Shown: piece by piece, positions 45,346 to 54,747 of the stretch
How the letters are laid out: the number at the start of each line of letters is the position of its first letter
How positions within the stretch are numbered: the stretch's first letter is position 1
Origin: Vibrio lentus
GTDB lineage: Bacteria > Pseudomonadota > Gammaproteobacteria > Enterobacterales > Vibrionaceae
Direction: 5' to 3'
Length of the DNA stretch: 64,000 nucleotides
Assembly (NCBI RefSeq): GCF_002875945.1
Contig: NZ_MCZK01000182.1
Location: forward strand, 17,171 to 81,170
Position numbers and translations under genes: made by a program
Notes under the pieces: model-generated
What the model saw: the letters and a program-made list of their open reading frames with translations, nothing else
The model's database searches: none
What the model was told of the DNA's origin: nothing

Positions 45346-46848
45346 TTACGCGGGTTGAGCAACAAGGCTTTCGCGTTCGAGTTCACTCGCGATATTTTTG
45401 CCATCTTTATAGGTTGCAGCAATCGAAACAAACGCTTGTTCAACCGCTAGAAAGGCGTCGACAACTTGCGGATCAAAATGCGTCCCATTGCCCTCTAAGA
45501 TAATATGTTTCGCTTGCTCATGAGTAAAGGCTGGCTTGTAGACTCGCTTCGAGATGAGCGCATCATAAACATCGGCTAATGCCATTAAACGACCCGATAA
45601 CGGAATATCTTCACCAGACAACTGATTTGGATAACCGCTGCCGTTCCATTTCTCGTGGTGAGTGAGAGAAATCTCTTTCGCGACTCTTAAGAAAGAGCTG
45701 CTTCCTAACTGTCTCTCTGCAATAGATAACGCTTCGGCGCCAATAGCAGGGTGACCTTTCATTATCTCAAACTCTTCGTCAGTCAGTTTGCCCGGCTTCA
45801 ACAACACACTGTCCGGTACTCCCACCTTGCCTACATCATGCAGTGGGGCAGACTTATAAAGCAGCTCGATATAGTTGGGTGTTAATAAGGTCGCGTGAGC
45901 TTCCGATTTGCTGAGCTCTTGCGCGAGAACCTTAACGTACTCCTGAGTTCTTAGGATATGCGCGCCCGTTTCATTATCTCTCGATTCAGCAAGCGCAGAT
46001 AGGCTGACAATCGCAACGTCGCGTGTCGTTTTCACTTCGTTTTGTGCCGTTTCAAGGCTATCAAGCATGGTGTTGGTCATTGATGCCATTGACCCCAGCT
46101 CGTTGTAACCGAAAATAGGTAAACGAACGCCTTGTTCACCATTGGTGACCTTGCTCAATGCGCACTCTTGGCTAAGCAAAATGCGTTTAATCAGCTTGCT
46201 CCAAAGTGTCATTATGATGATTGCGTAGCCACCCAGCACCACCGCCAAATAAATGAATTCTTTGATCACACTGATCTTGCCAGTGCCGTCTAATAAACGT
46301 TCAGGGTTGTGTTCTAGCCAAAAGATGTCTTTGACGGCAATCATCGTCAACATAGTCGTTAGTGTGACTAAAAGAACGATGACCAAACCAATCATCTGCT
46401 TGACCAGTGAACTTCTCTCACCAATCAGATGAAAATCAAATTGGCCAGTCGCTTCCATTTTATCCATTTGGTTAAGCTTGGCGTTGAGTTGAAGAATGGT
46501 TCCAGTAAAGAAACCAAATAAACTCATGCCGAACAGCACTTTCAAATTACTATCTATGGTGAATTCATAGCTTAGGTTGTAATAAAGCGCGAAAGGGACG
46601 CTTGCAGTAAAAAACAATAGGGTATCGAGTTGTGCGAACCGACCTTGTTTGACTAAAGTGTGCTGCGCTAATAGGTAATGACGAACGAGCCATAATAAGA
46701 CGAAGACGATAGTAACTTGAGTGAAAATCTCTAACGTGGTTAAGCTTTCGAGCATAGGGCATACTCGGCTGCCGTAGGTCCCAAATAGCACGCCTGCAAT
46801 GAGGTATAATTTAGTCGTTAGCGATTGATTGTAGTTCGAATTATCCAT
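45346..46848 (-). CDS. Membrane HD-GYP phosphodiesterase
   Basis: 500 residues. About five N-terminal hydrophobic segments (residues 12-225, in two groups) precede a HAMP-like linker (about 225-275) and a complete HD-GYP domain (about 285-475). The metal-binding HD sits in SAPLHDVGKVGVPD and the output motif in THHEKWNGSGYP. Proteins with the intact motif hydrolyse c-di-GMP (or cGAMP in some). It would oppose the diguanylate cyclase encoded at 36.4 kb. The sensor part has no recognised ligand domain. Confidence 0.88.
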   Translation of the reverse strand: MDNSNYNQSLTTKLYLIAGVLFGTYGSRVCPMLESLTTLEIFTQVTIVFVLLWLVRHYLLAQHTLVKQGRFAQLDTLLFFTASVPFALYYNLSYEFTIDSNLKVLFGMSLFGFFTGTILQLNAKLNQMDKMEATGQFDFHLIGERSSLVKQMIGLVIVLLVTLTTMLTMIAVKDIFWLEHNPERLLDGTGKISVIKEFIYLAVVLGGYAIIIMTLWSKLIKRILLSQECALSKVTNGEQGVRLPIFGYNELGSMASMTNTMLDSLETAQNEVKTTRDVAIVSLSALAESRDNETGAHILRTQEYVKVLAQELSKSEAHATLLTPNYIELLYKSAPLHDVGKVGVPDSVLLKPGKLTDEEFEIMKGHPAIGAEALSIAERQLGSSSFLRVAKEISLTHHEKWNGSGYPNQLSGEDIPLSGRLMALADVYDALISKRVYKPAFTHEQAKHIILEGNGTHFDPQVVDAFLAVEQAFVSIAATYKDGKNIASELERESLVAQPA

Positions 46849-47143
46849 CGATAAGCCTTTATTCTCAGGTTCAAAAATTTGTTTTTAGATCTACATAGCT
46901 GTTATAGATTCATACAATTTTACTGATTCACGATTTGTTGAATTGCATGTGTTTTATATAACTGACGTGAATGAGACCGGAAATTCTATCGATAGCTTTC
47001 GTGGATTGATACAAGAAACTGGTTTGTGTTAGTGATTTGTTAGCTAGGTGGGGGTTATTGCAGCATTTTTATGAAGATACTTGAATAGCCTCAGTTGAGA
47101 TTAGAGGCTATTAAGTCGGTACACTTGAGCGAATTAAACCAAG
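46849..47143. other. Gap between the HD-GYP gene and a small ORF
   Basis: 295 bp with the HD-GYP promoter expected near 46.9 kb. No ORF, hairpin or repeat stands out. Confidence 0.3.
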
Positions 47144-47443
47144 TTACTTTTTAAGATTGATTTCAGCTTCAATAGAACTGGTTTCAATATCAGGATGAGA
47201 CGCCAGTTTGTCAGTTGCCCACTGGTTTAGATGTTTAAGAATCGCAGACACCGCGTGTTTCTCTGTCGGTGCTTGATCTTGCTCTACGTCGATCTTCTGT
47301 TTTGGGTGTGAACCTGTCGCATCTTCAGCGATATGAAGCCAGTCTGGGTGCCAGTAATATGGTTGGCCACTCGGTGTTGTCCAACTATGAACACCATTTG
47401 ACTCTCCTTTATAACTTAATTGGTCTGCTTTTATTTTTGTCAT
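47144..47443 (-). CDS. Small hydrophilic protein of unknown function
   Basis: 99 residues, soluble, rich in Lys, Glu, His and Trp. The N-terminal half contains WTTPSGQPYYWHPDW, which looks like a compact beta-hairpin with aromatic residues; the rest is helical (KHAVSAILKHLNQWATDKL). The ribosome site is weak (GAGATAAC). It lies divergent from the MocR-type regulator gene (about 217 bp). I do not recognise it. Confidence 0.6.
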   Translation of the reverse strand: MTKIKADQLSYKGESNGVHSWTTPSGQPYYWHPDWLHIAEDATGSHPKQKIDVEQDQAPTEKHAVSAILKHLNQWATDKLASHPDIETSSIEAEINLKK

Positions 47444-47660
47444 TGTTATCTCGCATGTATTTGGGTTACATCAAATTATTGAAGCAGAAAGCCAACTTAG
47501 CTCCTGCCTTGGTTACAAACTTAGCAAAGCTTACAAAGTTAACTGTGAACCAATTCACACTATTATAGAAATTAGCTGCAATCATATGGATAGCAGCAAT
47601 AGTTGATAACGTTAGTGATAAAATCTCCGGCTTATAAATTTATCTAGGTAGTACAATTAG

Positions 47661-49064
47661 ATGGCGCGTTATGAAGAGCTTGCAAAGGATATTCGAACTC
47701 AGATTGCTAACAACACTTGGCGATCCGGGGAGAAGATCCCTTCTGTGCGCATGAGTTGTCGTAATTACAACGTCAGCAATAGTACTGTCTTACAAGCCTA
47801 CCAGTTGCTTGAAAGCGAAGGATGGATCATCGCTAAGCCTCAGTCTGGCTATTTTGTTGCGCCGCGAGTAGACGGTGTTGATCTTGATTCAACACCATTG
47901 CATCAAAAGAAAGCGATTAATGATCGTCTATTTGATTTTTTGAAATCGAGTTCTGCAGAAGGTGTCATTCCTTTTGGCTCGGCATTCCCAGATCCCGACC
48001 TTTTCCCGTTACCGACTTTAACTCGAAACCTTGCCAGTGCCGGAAGGAAAATGACCGGTGCTAGTGTAATCAATAACCTACCACCGGGCAGTGAGTCTCT
48101 AAGAAGACAAATTGCGCAGCGTTATCTGCAGCAAGGGATCACAGTTAATCACCAAGACATCGTGATTACGTCTGGTGCGATGGAAGCGCTTAACTTGAGC
48201 CTACAAACGGTCACCAAGTCGGGTGATAATGTTGTTATTGAATCCCCAGCTTTCTATGGCGCTTTACAGGCCGTCGAGAGGTTAGGGCTTAACCCGATTG
48301 AAGTCGATGTTTGTCCAGTTAATGGGTTGAACATAGAACAGTTTGAACATGCCCTAAAAAACCAAGACGTGAAAGCGTGCTGGTTGATGACGACTTTTCA
48401 AAACCCAACAGGAACGAGCCTATCTGAAGAGGCAAAGCGACGTGTTGTAGAGATTGCTGAACAACACAAAACCTACATTATTGAAGATGATGTGTACGGC
48501 GACCTATATTACGAAGGGCATAAACCTAAGCCGCTAAAGGCCTTTGATAAAACCGACTCTGTTTTGCTTTGTGGCTCGTATTCAAAAAGCCTGTGTCCCG
48601 GTTATCGAGTAGGCTGGGTAGTGAACACACGTTTCAACGATGCGATTCAAAAACTTCAGCTGCTTTCTACCTTATCGAGTAGTGCACCTGTTCAACTTGG
48701 TGTTGCACACTTTCTCACTCATGAAAGCTACGACAATCACCTCCGTAAACTGCGTAAAAACCTCTTGGTCAGAAAAGACCGATTTATTAGCGCGATTAGA
48801 CAATACTTCCCCCAATCAATCGAGATTGAAGAACCTGCTGGTGGTTATTTCATTTGGGTTCGTTTCTCTGCAAATTTCGACAGCCAACAATTCCATCAAC
48901 TCGCGATTGCACAAGGTATTAGCGTCGCATCGGGCGATCTATTTAGTGAGCAGGGCAAAGTAGATAACGCAATTCGATTGAATTTCTCTTATGAACTGAC
49001 AGAAGAGAAAGAACAAGCGCTGATCCTACTTGGCAAGCTCGCGCATAAACTGACTCACTCGTAA
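47661..49064 (+). CDS. MocR-type regulator (GntR helix-turn-helix plus aminotransferase fold)
   Basis: 467 residues. A GntR winged helix (1-70, KIPSVRMSCRNYNVSNSTVLQAYQLLESEGWI) is fused to a class I aminotransferase-like domain (about 85-460) with the PLP lysine in CGSYSKSLCPGYRVGW. MocR/PdxR-type proteins bind DNA as PLP-dependent dimers, typically at direct repeats, and control genes for PLP, GABA, taurine or small transporters. The next gene downstream encodes a 68-residue membrane protein with two 12-bp direct repeats in front, an obvious candidate target. Confidence 0.9.
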   Translation: MARYEELAKDIRTQIANNTWRSGEKIPSVRMSCRNYNVSNSTVLQAYQLLESEGWIIAKPQSGYFVAPRVDGVDLDSTPLHQKKAINDRLFDFLKSSSAEGVIPFGSAFPDPDLFPLPTLTRNLASAGRKMTGASVINNLPPGSESLRRQIAQRYLQQGITVNHQDIVITSGAMEALNLSLQTVTKSGDNVVIESPAFYGALQAVERLGLNPIEVDVCPVNGLNIEQFEHALKNQDVKACWLMTTFQNPTGTSLSEEAKRRVVEIAEQHKTYIIEDDVYGDLYYEGHKPKPLKAFDKTDSVLLCGSYSKSLCPGYRVGWVVNTRFNDAIQKLQLLSTLSSSAPVQLGVAHFLTHESYDNHLRKLRKNLLVRKDRFISAIRQYFPQSIEIEEPAGGYFIWVRFSANFDSQQFHQLAIAQGISVASGDLFSEQGKVDNAIRLNFSYELTEEKEQALILLGKLAHKLTHS

Positions 49065-49177
49065 TAAACGTATTCCTGAGCGGTCTGATGTTTTGAGCGT
49101 TTAAGCGTTTTAGTTTAAAGCGAGCAAATGGCTTAGTCGTCACAAAACCTTAAGTCACTCATAAAAAAGACAATGAT

Positions 49178-49213
49178 TGCAACTGTACGGATTGTTTGTG
49201 GTGCAACTGTACG
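49178..49213. promoter_or_regulatory. Paired 12-bp direct repeats (candidate MocR operator)
   Basis: TGCAACTGTACG occurs twice in the same orientation, starting at 49178 and 49202 (24 bp apart, a little over two helical turns). TATAAAG follows just after the second copy and could be a -10 box for the small membrane gene 60 bp on. Confidence 0.6.
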
Positions 49214-49272
49214 CCTTATAAAGCAAAGAGTTGTGATTCAATAACGGTAGATTAAATATTGGAGATACCGTT

Positions 49273-49479
49273 ATGTTGAAAATGACTATGGGAAACGAAG
49301 TTAAGCTGATCATCGTTGCTATTGTATGTGCTCTTCTGCTTATTCTCGGCCACGTATTGCTGGCAAAAGCATTCGCTGATATGGCTTGGGCAGAATACAC
49401 CACTGCCGCAATCCCATTCGTTATGATGGCAATCTGCGGTCTCGCGATAAAATACGCTATCGACCAAGATGTTGATTAG
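49273..49479 (+). CDS. Small two-helix membrane protein
   Basis: 68 residues with two hydrophobic helices (about 12-32 and 42-62) and a short polar loop (FADMAWAEYTT). GGAGA precedes the ATG at 49273. Direct repeats in its promoter and its position after the MocR-type regulator suggest that the regulator controls it. No family is recognised; it may be a small inner-membrane subunit or stress protein. Confidence 0.7.
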   Translation: MLKMTMGNEVKLIIVAIVCALLLILGHVLLAKAFADMAWAEYTTAAIPFVMMAICGLAIKYAIDQDVD

Positions 49480-49548
49480 CCTTTGAGTAACGAGTCTCAA
49501 CCGGTGGTACGCAGAAGTATCCGTCATCTCGTTTTATTCCGAATATAA

Positions 49549-49577
49549 AAAAACCTCCGCAAGTGCGGAGGTTTTTA
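49549..49577. terminator. Bidirectional terminator between the small membrane gene and asnS
   Basis: Stem AAACCTCCGC/GCGGAGGTTT with a four-base loop, A run on the left and T run on the right. Confidence 0.92.
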
Positions 49578-49613
49578 TTTGTTCTTAACTTTTAAATTCG
49601 ACTAAGGTTCGAA

Positions 49614-51014
49614 TTAGAAGTTCGCAGAGCGTGGTGTACGCGGGAACGGGATAACGTCACGAACGTTGCCCATACCTGTTACGTAAGACACTAGACGCTC
49701 AAAGCCAAGACCGAAGCCAGCGTGAGGCACTGTGCCGTATTTACGTAGGTCGCGGTACCAGCTCATGTGCTCAGGGTCGATACCCATGCCAATCATGCGC
49801 TCGTCTAGAATGTCTAGACGCTCTTCACGTTGTGCACCACCGATGATTTCACCGATGCCTGGTGCAAGTACGTCCATTGCTGCAACTGTTTTGCCGTCGT
49901 CGTTTAAGCGCATGTAGAAAGCTTTGATGTCTTTCGGGTAGTTCTTAACGATAACAGGAGCTTTGAAGTGCTCTTCAGCTAGGTAACGCTCATGCTCAGA
50001 AGACATGTCGATGCCCCACTCAACGTCGAATTCAAATTTCTTACCAGAGTCTAGTAGGATTTGGATTGCGTCAGTGTAGTCAACTTGTGCGAAATCAGCG
50101 TCTACGAATTGCTCTAGACGAGTGATTGCTTCTTTGTCGATGCGAGAAGCGAAGAACTCAAGGTCATCACGGCGTTCTTCAAGAACAGCAGCGAAAACGT
50201 ACTTAAGCATGTCTTCAGCCAGTTTCGCTACATCGTCAAGGTCTGCAAACGCAACTTCAGGCTCAACCATCCAGAACTCAGCTAGGTGGCGGCTTGTGTT
50301 TGAGTTTTCAGCACGGAACGTAGGACCGAACGTGTAAACCTTGCTTAGTGCACAAGCGTAAGCTTCAGCATTAAGTTGGCCAGATACTGTTAGGAAAGTT
50401 TCTTTACCGAAGAAATCTTCGTTGAAGTCAACTTTGCCTTCGTCAGTGCGAGGTAGGTTTTCCATGTCTAGCGTAGATACGCGGAACATTTCACCAGCGC
50501 CTTCTGCATCAGATGCAGTGATAAGCGGAGCTGAAGTCCAGAAGAAACCTTGCTCGTGGTAGAAACGGTGAATCGCTTGAGATAGACAGTTACGTATACG
50601 TGCTACTGCGCCGATCACGTTGGTACGTGGACGTAGGTGAGCAACTTCACGAAGGTATTCGATAGAGTGACGTGTCTTAGCCATTGGGTAAGTGTCAGCG
50701 TCTTCAACCCAGCCTACAACTTTAACGTCAGTTGCTGCTAGTTCGAAGTCTTGACCTTTCGCAGGAGACTCAACAATCTTACCAGTTACTTCAACAGAGC
50801 AGCCAGTTGTTAGCTTTAATACTTCGTCTTCGTAATTATTAAGATTATTAGGAACCACGGCCTGAATCGGGTCGAAACAAGAGCCGTCATAAATGGCAAG
50901 GAAAGAGATTCCAGCTTTGGAATCACGACGTGAACGGATCCAGCCGCGAACAGTTACTTCACTGTCTACCGCTAGCTTGCCGCCAAGTACGTCTGTTACA
51001 GGCGCGTAAGTCAT
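49614..51014 (-). CDS. asnS: Asparaginyl-tRNA synthetase
   Basis: 466 residues from ATG 51014, the exact E. coli AsnS length. An N-terminal OB-fold anticodon-binding domain (15-105, VRGWIRSRRDSKAGISFLA) precedes a class II catalytic domain. Motif 2 is in FGPTFRAENSNTSRHLAEFW and motif 3 in GFGLGFERL. It charges tRNA-Asn. An in-frame ATG 18 bp upstream exists. The enzyme is highly conserved and is a reliable core-genome marker. Confidence 0.97.
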   Translation of the reverse strand: MTYAPVTDVLGGKLAVDSEVTVRGWIRSRRDSKAGISFLAIYDGSCFDPIQAVVPNNLNNYEDEVLKLTTGCSVEVTGKIVESPAKGQDFELAATDVKVVGWVEDADTYPMAKTRHSIEYLREVAHLRPRTNVIGAVARIRNCLSQAIHRFYHEQGFFWTSAPLITASDAEGAGEMFRVSTLDMENLPRTDEGKVDFNEDFFGKETFLTVSGQLNAEAYACALSKVYTFGPTFRAENSNTSRHLAEFWMVEPEVAFADLDDVAKLAEDMLKYVFAAVLEERRDDLEFFASRIDKEAITRLEQFVDADFAQVDYTDAIQILLDSGKKFEFDVEWGIDMSSEHERYLAEEHFKAPVIVKNYPKDIKAFYMRLNDDGKTVAAMDVLAPGIGEIIGGAQREERLDILDERMIGMGIDPEHMSWYRDLRKYGTVPHAGFGLGFERLVSYVTGMGNVRDVIPFPRTPRSANF

Positions 51015-51294
51015 GTTGATTTCATTCTCCATTGAGGGACAAATTCAACTCAAAGTCTCTAGCATTGCAGCAAATAAACCGTTATTTGAACAATAATTAG
51101 CCGAAACATTGAGTTGTATAAACTTTTTAAATCGATTGAACATATTACCTGTCATACAGACAGCTTCAACCTTTATTCTTGCTCGGCGAAAGAAATATTT
51201 TGTCTATCGAGGATAAAAATCAATAAGGGCTGATTTTTTACTCTATTTTCTACATTTCAGCGAAGAGTTGTCCCGTTGGTCTCTCAATTGAAGA

Positions 51295-52920
51295 CTAATT
51301 CTTACGGTTTTCAGAGTTGGAGAGTGTGAATTGATTAATCAGTGACTCGAGATGGTCAGACAGTTCTTCCAAATCATGACTGATCCCGCGCGTTTCTCCG
51401 GCTGATTGCGAAGTATTATTGGCGTGAGAAGTAATGGTTTCGACTTTGTGTTGAACATCTTTCGTTGCGAGTGTGGTGGACTGTGTTTGCTGTTGGATAT
51501 TTTGAGCATGTGCCAGCACTTGCTTCATCTCTTCGACCACTCCATTCATGTCGTGAGACAGAGCATCAACATCTGTTGAGCTTTGATGAGCTTGCGCGCA
51601 AACACGGTCGGCAGAAGTCAGAGACTCCTCACTGCCTTGTTGGAATTGGTGAATAATCGATTCAATGTTACCGGTGGCTTCAGCCGTTCGTGAGGCGAGG
51701 TGACGAACTTCATCGGCAACGACAGCAAAACCTCGGCCTTGCTCTCCTGCTCGAGCGGCTTCAATGGCCGCATTTAAAGCGAGAAGGTTGGTTTGATCGG
51801 CGATGCCTCGAATCACACTCAATATAGAAGACACTTCGCCCGTTTGTTCATTGAGTGTCAGTATCTTGTGTTTCACTTCTTCAATACTGGTCACCAAATT
51901 TTTGATTTCGCTGCTCGCACCGTGTGCTTGATTGGCACTTTTACACGCGACATCAGCAGTATGATTGATTAACTCGGATGCTGTTAACGTTGCTTGCTCT
52001 ACATTCACTTGTTGCGCCTGTATCCCTTCTACATTGTGCTGTACCTCAGCGGTTTCGCTTTGTTGATCGCTGGCGGCTTTTTCCGTGATTTGAGCAACGC
52101 TGGTTAACTGGTTGGCAGAAGCATTGAGCTTATGTGAGGTGTCTTGGACCTTGACCAAGCTGTCTGAGACCGTCCCCATAAAGGAATTAATTGAGCTGGC
52201 TAAGGTGCCAATTTCATCGTTACTTTGTTCAGGCAATCGAGTGGATAGGTTTTTATTCTCGCTGACCTGTGTCATGAAGTTTGAGGTTTGTTGAAGAGGG
52301 CGAACAATAATTTTACGAATTAAGCCCATCGTCAGCACAAAACCAACGAATGAAATCACCGCCATAATGCCAATGGCCGCCATGGTTTGAGTGTTAATCA
52401 ATGAATTGACATGGTTTAGGTTGTATTCAAGACGTATTGCGCCCAGAACTTCACCCTCAGGTGCCATATGACAAGCGACACAATTTGTTCCACGGTAGTT
52501 TTCACTCGACTTCATCGGTAGGGCGATAACCAAGCCTTTACCCCATTCGGCAGAAAAAGGTTCAATAATGGTTTCACCAGCCAGTGCGCGTTTATCAATA
52601 TCATCAACTGGTTTCTGATTTTCGTTACCCGGTCCGTAGAGCTTACTGACCGCATCAGCACGCAGCACTCGTACGTTTTCAATCCCTTCTTGAGCTAATG
52701 CTTTCTGACGTAACGTTTCTTTTTGCGCCATCGTTCCAGTGAGCATCATCATATTGAGGCTATCGAAATAGTTACTGGCTTTATCGTGAAGTTGTTCACT
52801 TAATACGGAGTTAACCAGTTGTTTTTGCTGTGAGTATTGAAAATACGTCGATATGACGAGCAGAAACGTGAATACGAGGGCGAGAGCCACGAGGATTTTG
52901 ACGGTGATTGTTGAGCGCAT
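51295..52920 (-). CDS. Methyl-accepting chemotaxis protein with periplasmic heme-c motif
   Basis: 541 residues. Helix 1 (8-28), periplasmic sensor (29-180), helix 2 (about 182-205), HAMP (206-258) and the MCP signalling domain (about 260-530) with the hairpin tip IRGIADQTNLLALNAAIEAARAGEQGRGF. The periplasmic part contains CVACH at residues 147-151, a CxxCH heme-c attachment site followed by Met, so the receptor probably binds heme covalently and senses redox state, oxygen or nitric oxide. Similar heme-c receptors are known from Geobacter. It is a lone gene, with no che genes nearby. Confidence 0.9.
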   Translation of the reverse strand: MRSTITVKILVALALVFTFLLVISTYFQYSQQKQLVNSVLSEQLHDKASNYFDSLNMMMLTGTMAQKETLRQKALAQEGIENVRVLRADAVSKLYGPGNENQKPVDDIDKRALAGETIIEPFSAEWGKGLVIALPMKSSENYRGTNCVACHMAPEGEVLGAIRLEYNLNHVNSLINTQTMAAIGIMAVISFVGFVLTMGLIRKIIVRPLQQTSNFMTQVSENKNLSTRLPEQSNDEIGTLASSINSFMGTVSDSLVKVQDTSHKLNASANQLTSVAQITEKAASDQQSETAEVQHNVEGIQAQQVNVEQATLTASELINHTADVACKSANQAHGASSEIKNLVTSIEEVKHKILTLNEQTGEVSSILSVIRGIADQTNLLALNAAIEAARAGEQGRGFAVVADEVRHLASRTAEATGNIESIIHQFQQGSEESLTSADRVCAQAHQSSTDVDALSHDMNGVVEEMKQVLAHAQNIQQQTQSTTLATKDVQHKVETITSHANNTSQSAGETRGISHDLEELSDHLESLINQFTLSNSENRKN

Positions 52921-53149
52921 AGGATAGTCGGTTTTTATTATTTATAATGACGCGCATACTTTAACGGGAAGAACACCTACTCCCTATGGGGTATAACGAA
53001 TTGTGTGACCACACTCCGGTTGTGGTTATGTTTCTGTGATGTAGCGAGTTTGTGACCGTGTTCTTTAGGGTTTGAACGGGAGTCTATCTTTAGATTTGAA
53101 GTGTATGAAAGGCCTCAGAAAATCACATGACTTTGAAAAGGCCACTTCC

Positions 53150-53174
53150 TAAAAGGCACCCAATGGATGCCTCC
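53150..53174 (-). terminator. Weak terminator after the SnoaL-like gene (minus strand)
   Basis: Imperfect stem AGGCACC/GGATGCCT; on the minus strand it is followed by TTTT. It lies about 60 bp beyond the stop. The rest of 52921-53230 shows nothing else. Confidence 0.5.
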
Positions 53175-53230
53175 GTCTAGTATTATTCAATCTGCCTTAA
53201 CAGCGAAGTCGCTATCATTCCAGTGATCGG

Positions 53231-53656
53231 TTAGTTGGTTAGATTTAAGCCCAGTTGAAGCGCCATGCTTAATTCATTGCGTTCAACAATTTCCTCAACG
53301 ACTTTGCCTTCATCATTGAATCGGAAGTAAGTCAGACTCGTCCAAGTAACGTTCTTACCATTCAGTTGGTAGCCCTTCCACTCATCAGCACCTTTTGCTC
53401 GGTGAGTGAGCGCAACAACAACTTGTTGCCCATCCTCTACAATTTTTTGAAACGTCGTTTCCAGAGATTCATATCGGTCAGTAACATGAACCTTTAACAT
53501 TGCTTCGAACTCAATAAGACCGTTTATTATCTTGTTGCAATCTGGTCGATGAATCATTGTATCTTCAGCAAAATATTCGCCGACACGGTGAGTCTGTTTA
53601 CCGTCGACACAGTGCTTAAAGTAATCTTTTACGACCTGAACTTGTTTGCTTGTCAT
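53231..53656 (-). CDS. SnoaL-like (NTF2-fold) protein
   Basis: 141 residues from ATG 53656, which has AAGGATAG upstream; the frame extends further up but without a ribosome site and into the LysR promoter. The pattern (VVKDYFKHCVDGKQ, HRPDCNKIINGLIEFEAML, YFRFNDEGKVVEEIVERNEL) is that of SnoaL-like polyketide cyclase/NTF2 fold proteins. These small cone-shaped proteins bind hydrophobic ligands and act in many pathways. It is divergent from a LysR regulator 114 bp away, which probably controls it. Confidence 0.78.
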   Translation of the reverse strand: MTSKQVQVVKDYFKHCVDGKQTHRVGEYFAEDTMIHRPDCNKIINGLIEFEAMLKVHVTDRYESLETTFQKIVEDGQQVVVALTHRAKGADEWKGYQLNGKNVTWTSLTYFRFNDEGKVVEEIVERNELSMALQLGLNLTN

Positions 53657-53770
53657 TATTTCTATCCTTATGTTTGTTGAGTGCCAACAATCTAATTGAA
53701 CGCCATTGTCTTGAGTAGAGCCCATTTAGTAGATAGTCTGTCGACAATATGTAAACAGTAGGGTCGGGTC

Positions 53771-54664
53771 ATGAATGTTCTAACGTCCATTAAGTCATTT
53801 ATTGTGACTGTTGAGGAAGGCAGCTTTACAGGTGGAGCTAAGAAGATCGGAGTATCAAAATCTTTGGTTAGTCGCCATGTAAGAGAATTGGAGACTTACC
53901 TGAACACCCGCTTATTGAATCGATCTACCAAGTCACTGTCTTTAACTGAGGCAGGCCGTCGCTATTTCAATGAGGCTCATGGATTGGTCGATCGTATTGA
54001 AGACTTAAATGACTCTTTGAGGTTTGATAGTTCTGAAATGGTTGGCTCTTTGAGTGTGATGTCACCCAAAGGTCTCACTGAGATCATGTTAATGCCGTTC
54101 ATTTTAGAATTTTCTGATAAGTACCCAGATTTGAATATGAACCTTATGCTTTCGGATGGCGTTCAAGATCTCGCGACGGTTGGTTATGACATTGCGATTC
54201 GTTCTGGTGATTTGGTTTCGAAAGACTTAGGAATGATCGCGCGTACCATCTTTGTTAATCAGAATATGGTTTGTGCTTCACCTAAATATTTGGCTAATAG
54301 CTCAGACATTAATACTCCTAATGATTTAGTGAATCACCGCATAATTGAAGATCCAAACCTAAAGAATGATGGTGTGTGGCGGTTCGAGCTGGATGAACAT
54401 TGCCATGATATAAACCTAAAGCCAACCCTTACCGTAAACAGCGTGCAAGCAGTAAAGGTCGCCGTTCGTTCAGGTTATGGCATTGCAATGCTGCCAAGGC
54501 AATTGGCTGAAGATGATGTAGAGTCGGGCGCCATTGTGGAAGTCCTGTCCCAGTATGCGCTTAAAGAGAGAACGGTTTACGCACTTTACCGAGAGCGAGT
54601 GAATACGCCGCGCAAAGTGAAGGTGTTTATTGATGAACTATGTGAGCACTTCTCTTGCTGTTGA
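53771..54664 (+). CDS. LysR-family transcriptional regulator
   Basis: 297 residues: an N-terminal winged helix (1-60, FTGGAKKIGVSKSLVSRHVRELETYLNTRLLNRSTKSLSL-like layout) and a periplasmic-binding-protein-type effector domain (about 90-290). It belongs to the CrgA/AaeR-like branch by its LLNRSTKSLSLTEAG segment. Divergence from the SnoaL-like gene is the classic layout for a regulator and its target. The ligand is unknown. Confidence 0.87.
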   Translation: MNVLTSIKSFIVTVEEGSFTGGAKKIGVSKSLVSRHVRELETYLNTRLLNRSTKSLSLTEAGRRYFNEAHGLVDRIEDLNDSLRFDSSEMVGSLSVMSPKGLTEIMLMPFILEFSDKYPDLNMNLMLSDGVQDLATVGYDIAIRSGDLVSKDLGMIARTIFVNQNMVCASPKYLANSSDINTPNDLVNHRIIEDPNLKNDGVWRFELDEHCHDINLKPTLTVNSVQAVKVAVRSGYGIAMLPRQLAEDDVESGAIVEVLSQYALKERTVYALYRERVNTPRKVKVFIDELCEHFSCC

Positions 54665-54688
54665 ATATACTAGCCAAGCGTCAATATT

Positions 54689-54720
54689 AAAATCCACCTG
54701 CCAAAACAGGTGGATTTTTA
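54689..54720. terminator. Bidirectional terminator after the LysR gene
   Basis: Stem AAATCCACCTG/CAGGTGGATTT with A residues left and T residues right; it also closes the convergent molybdoenzyme gene. Confidence 0.9.
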
Positions 54721-54747
54721 CTTTTACTTTCAGTTGCCGATTGAGAG

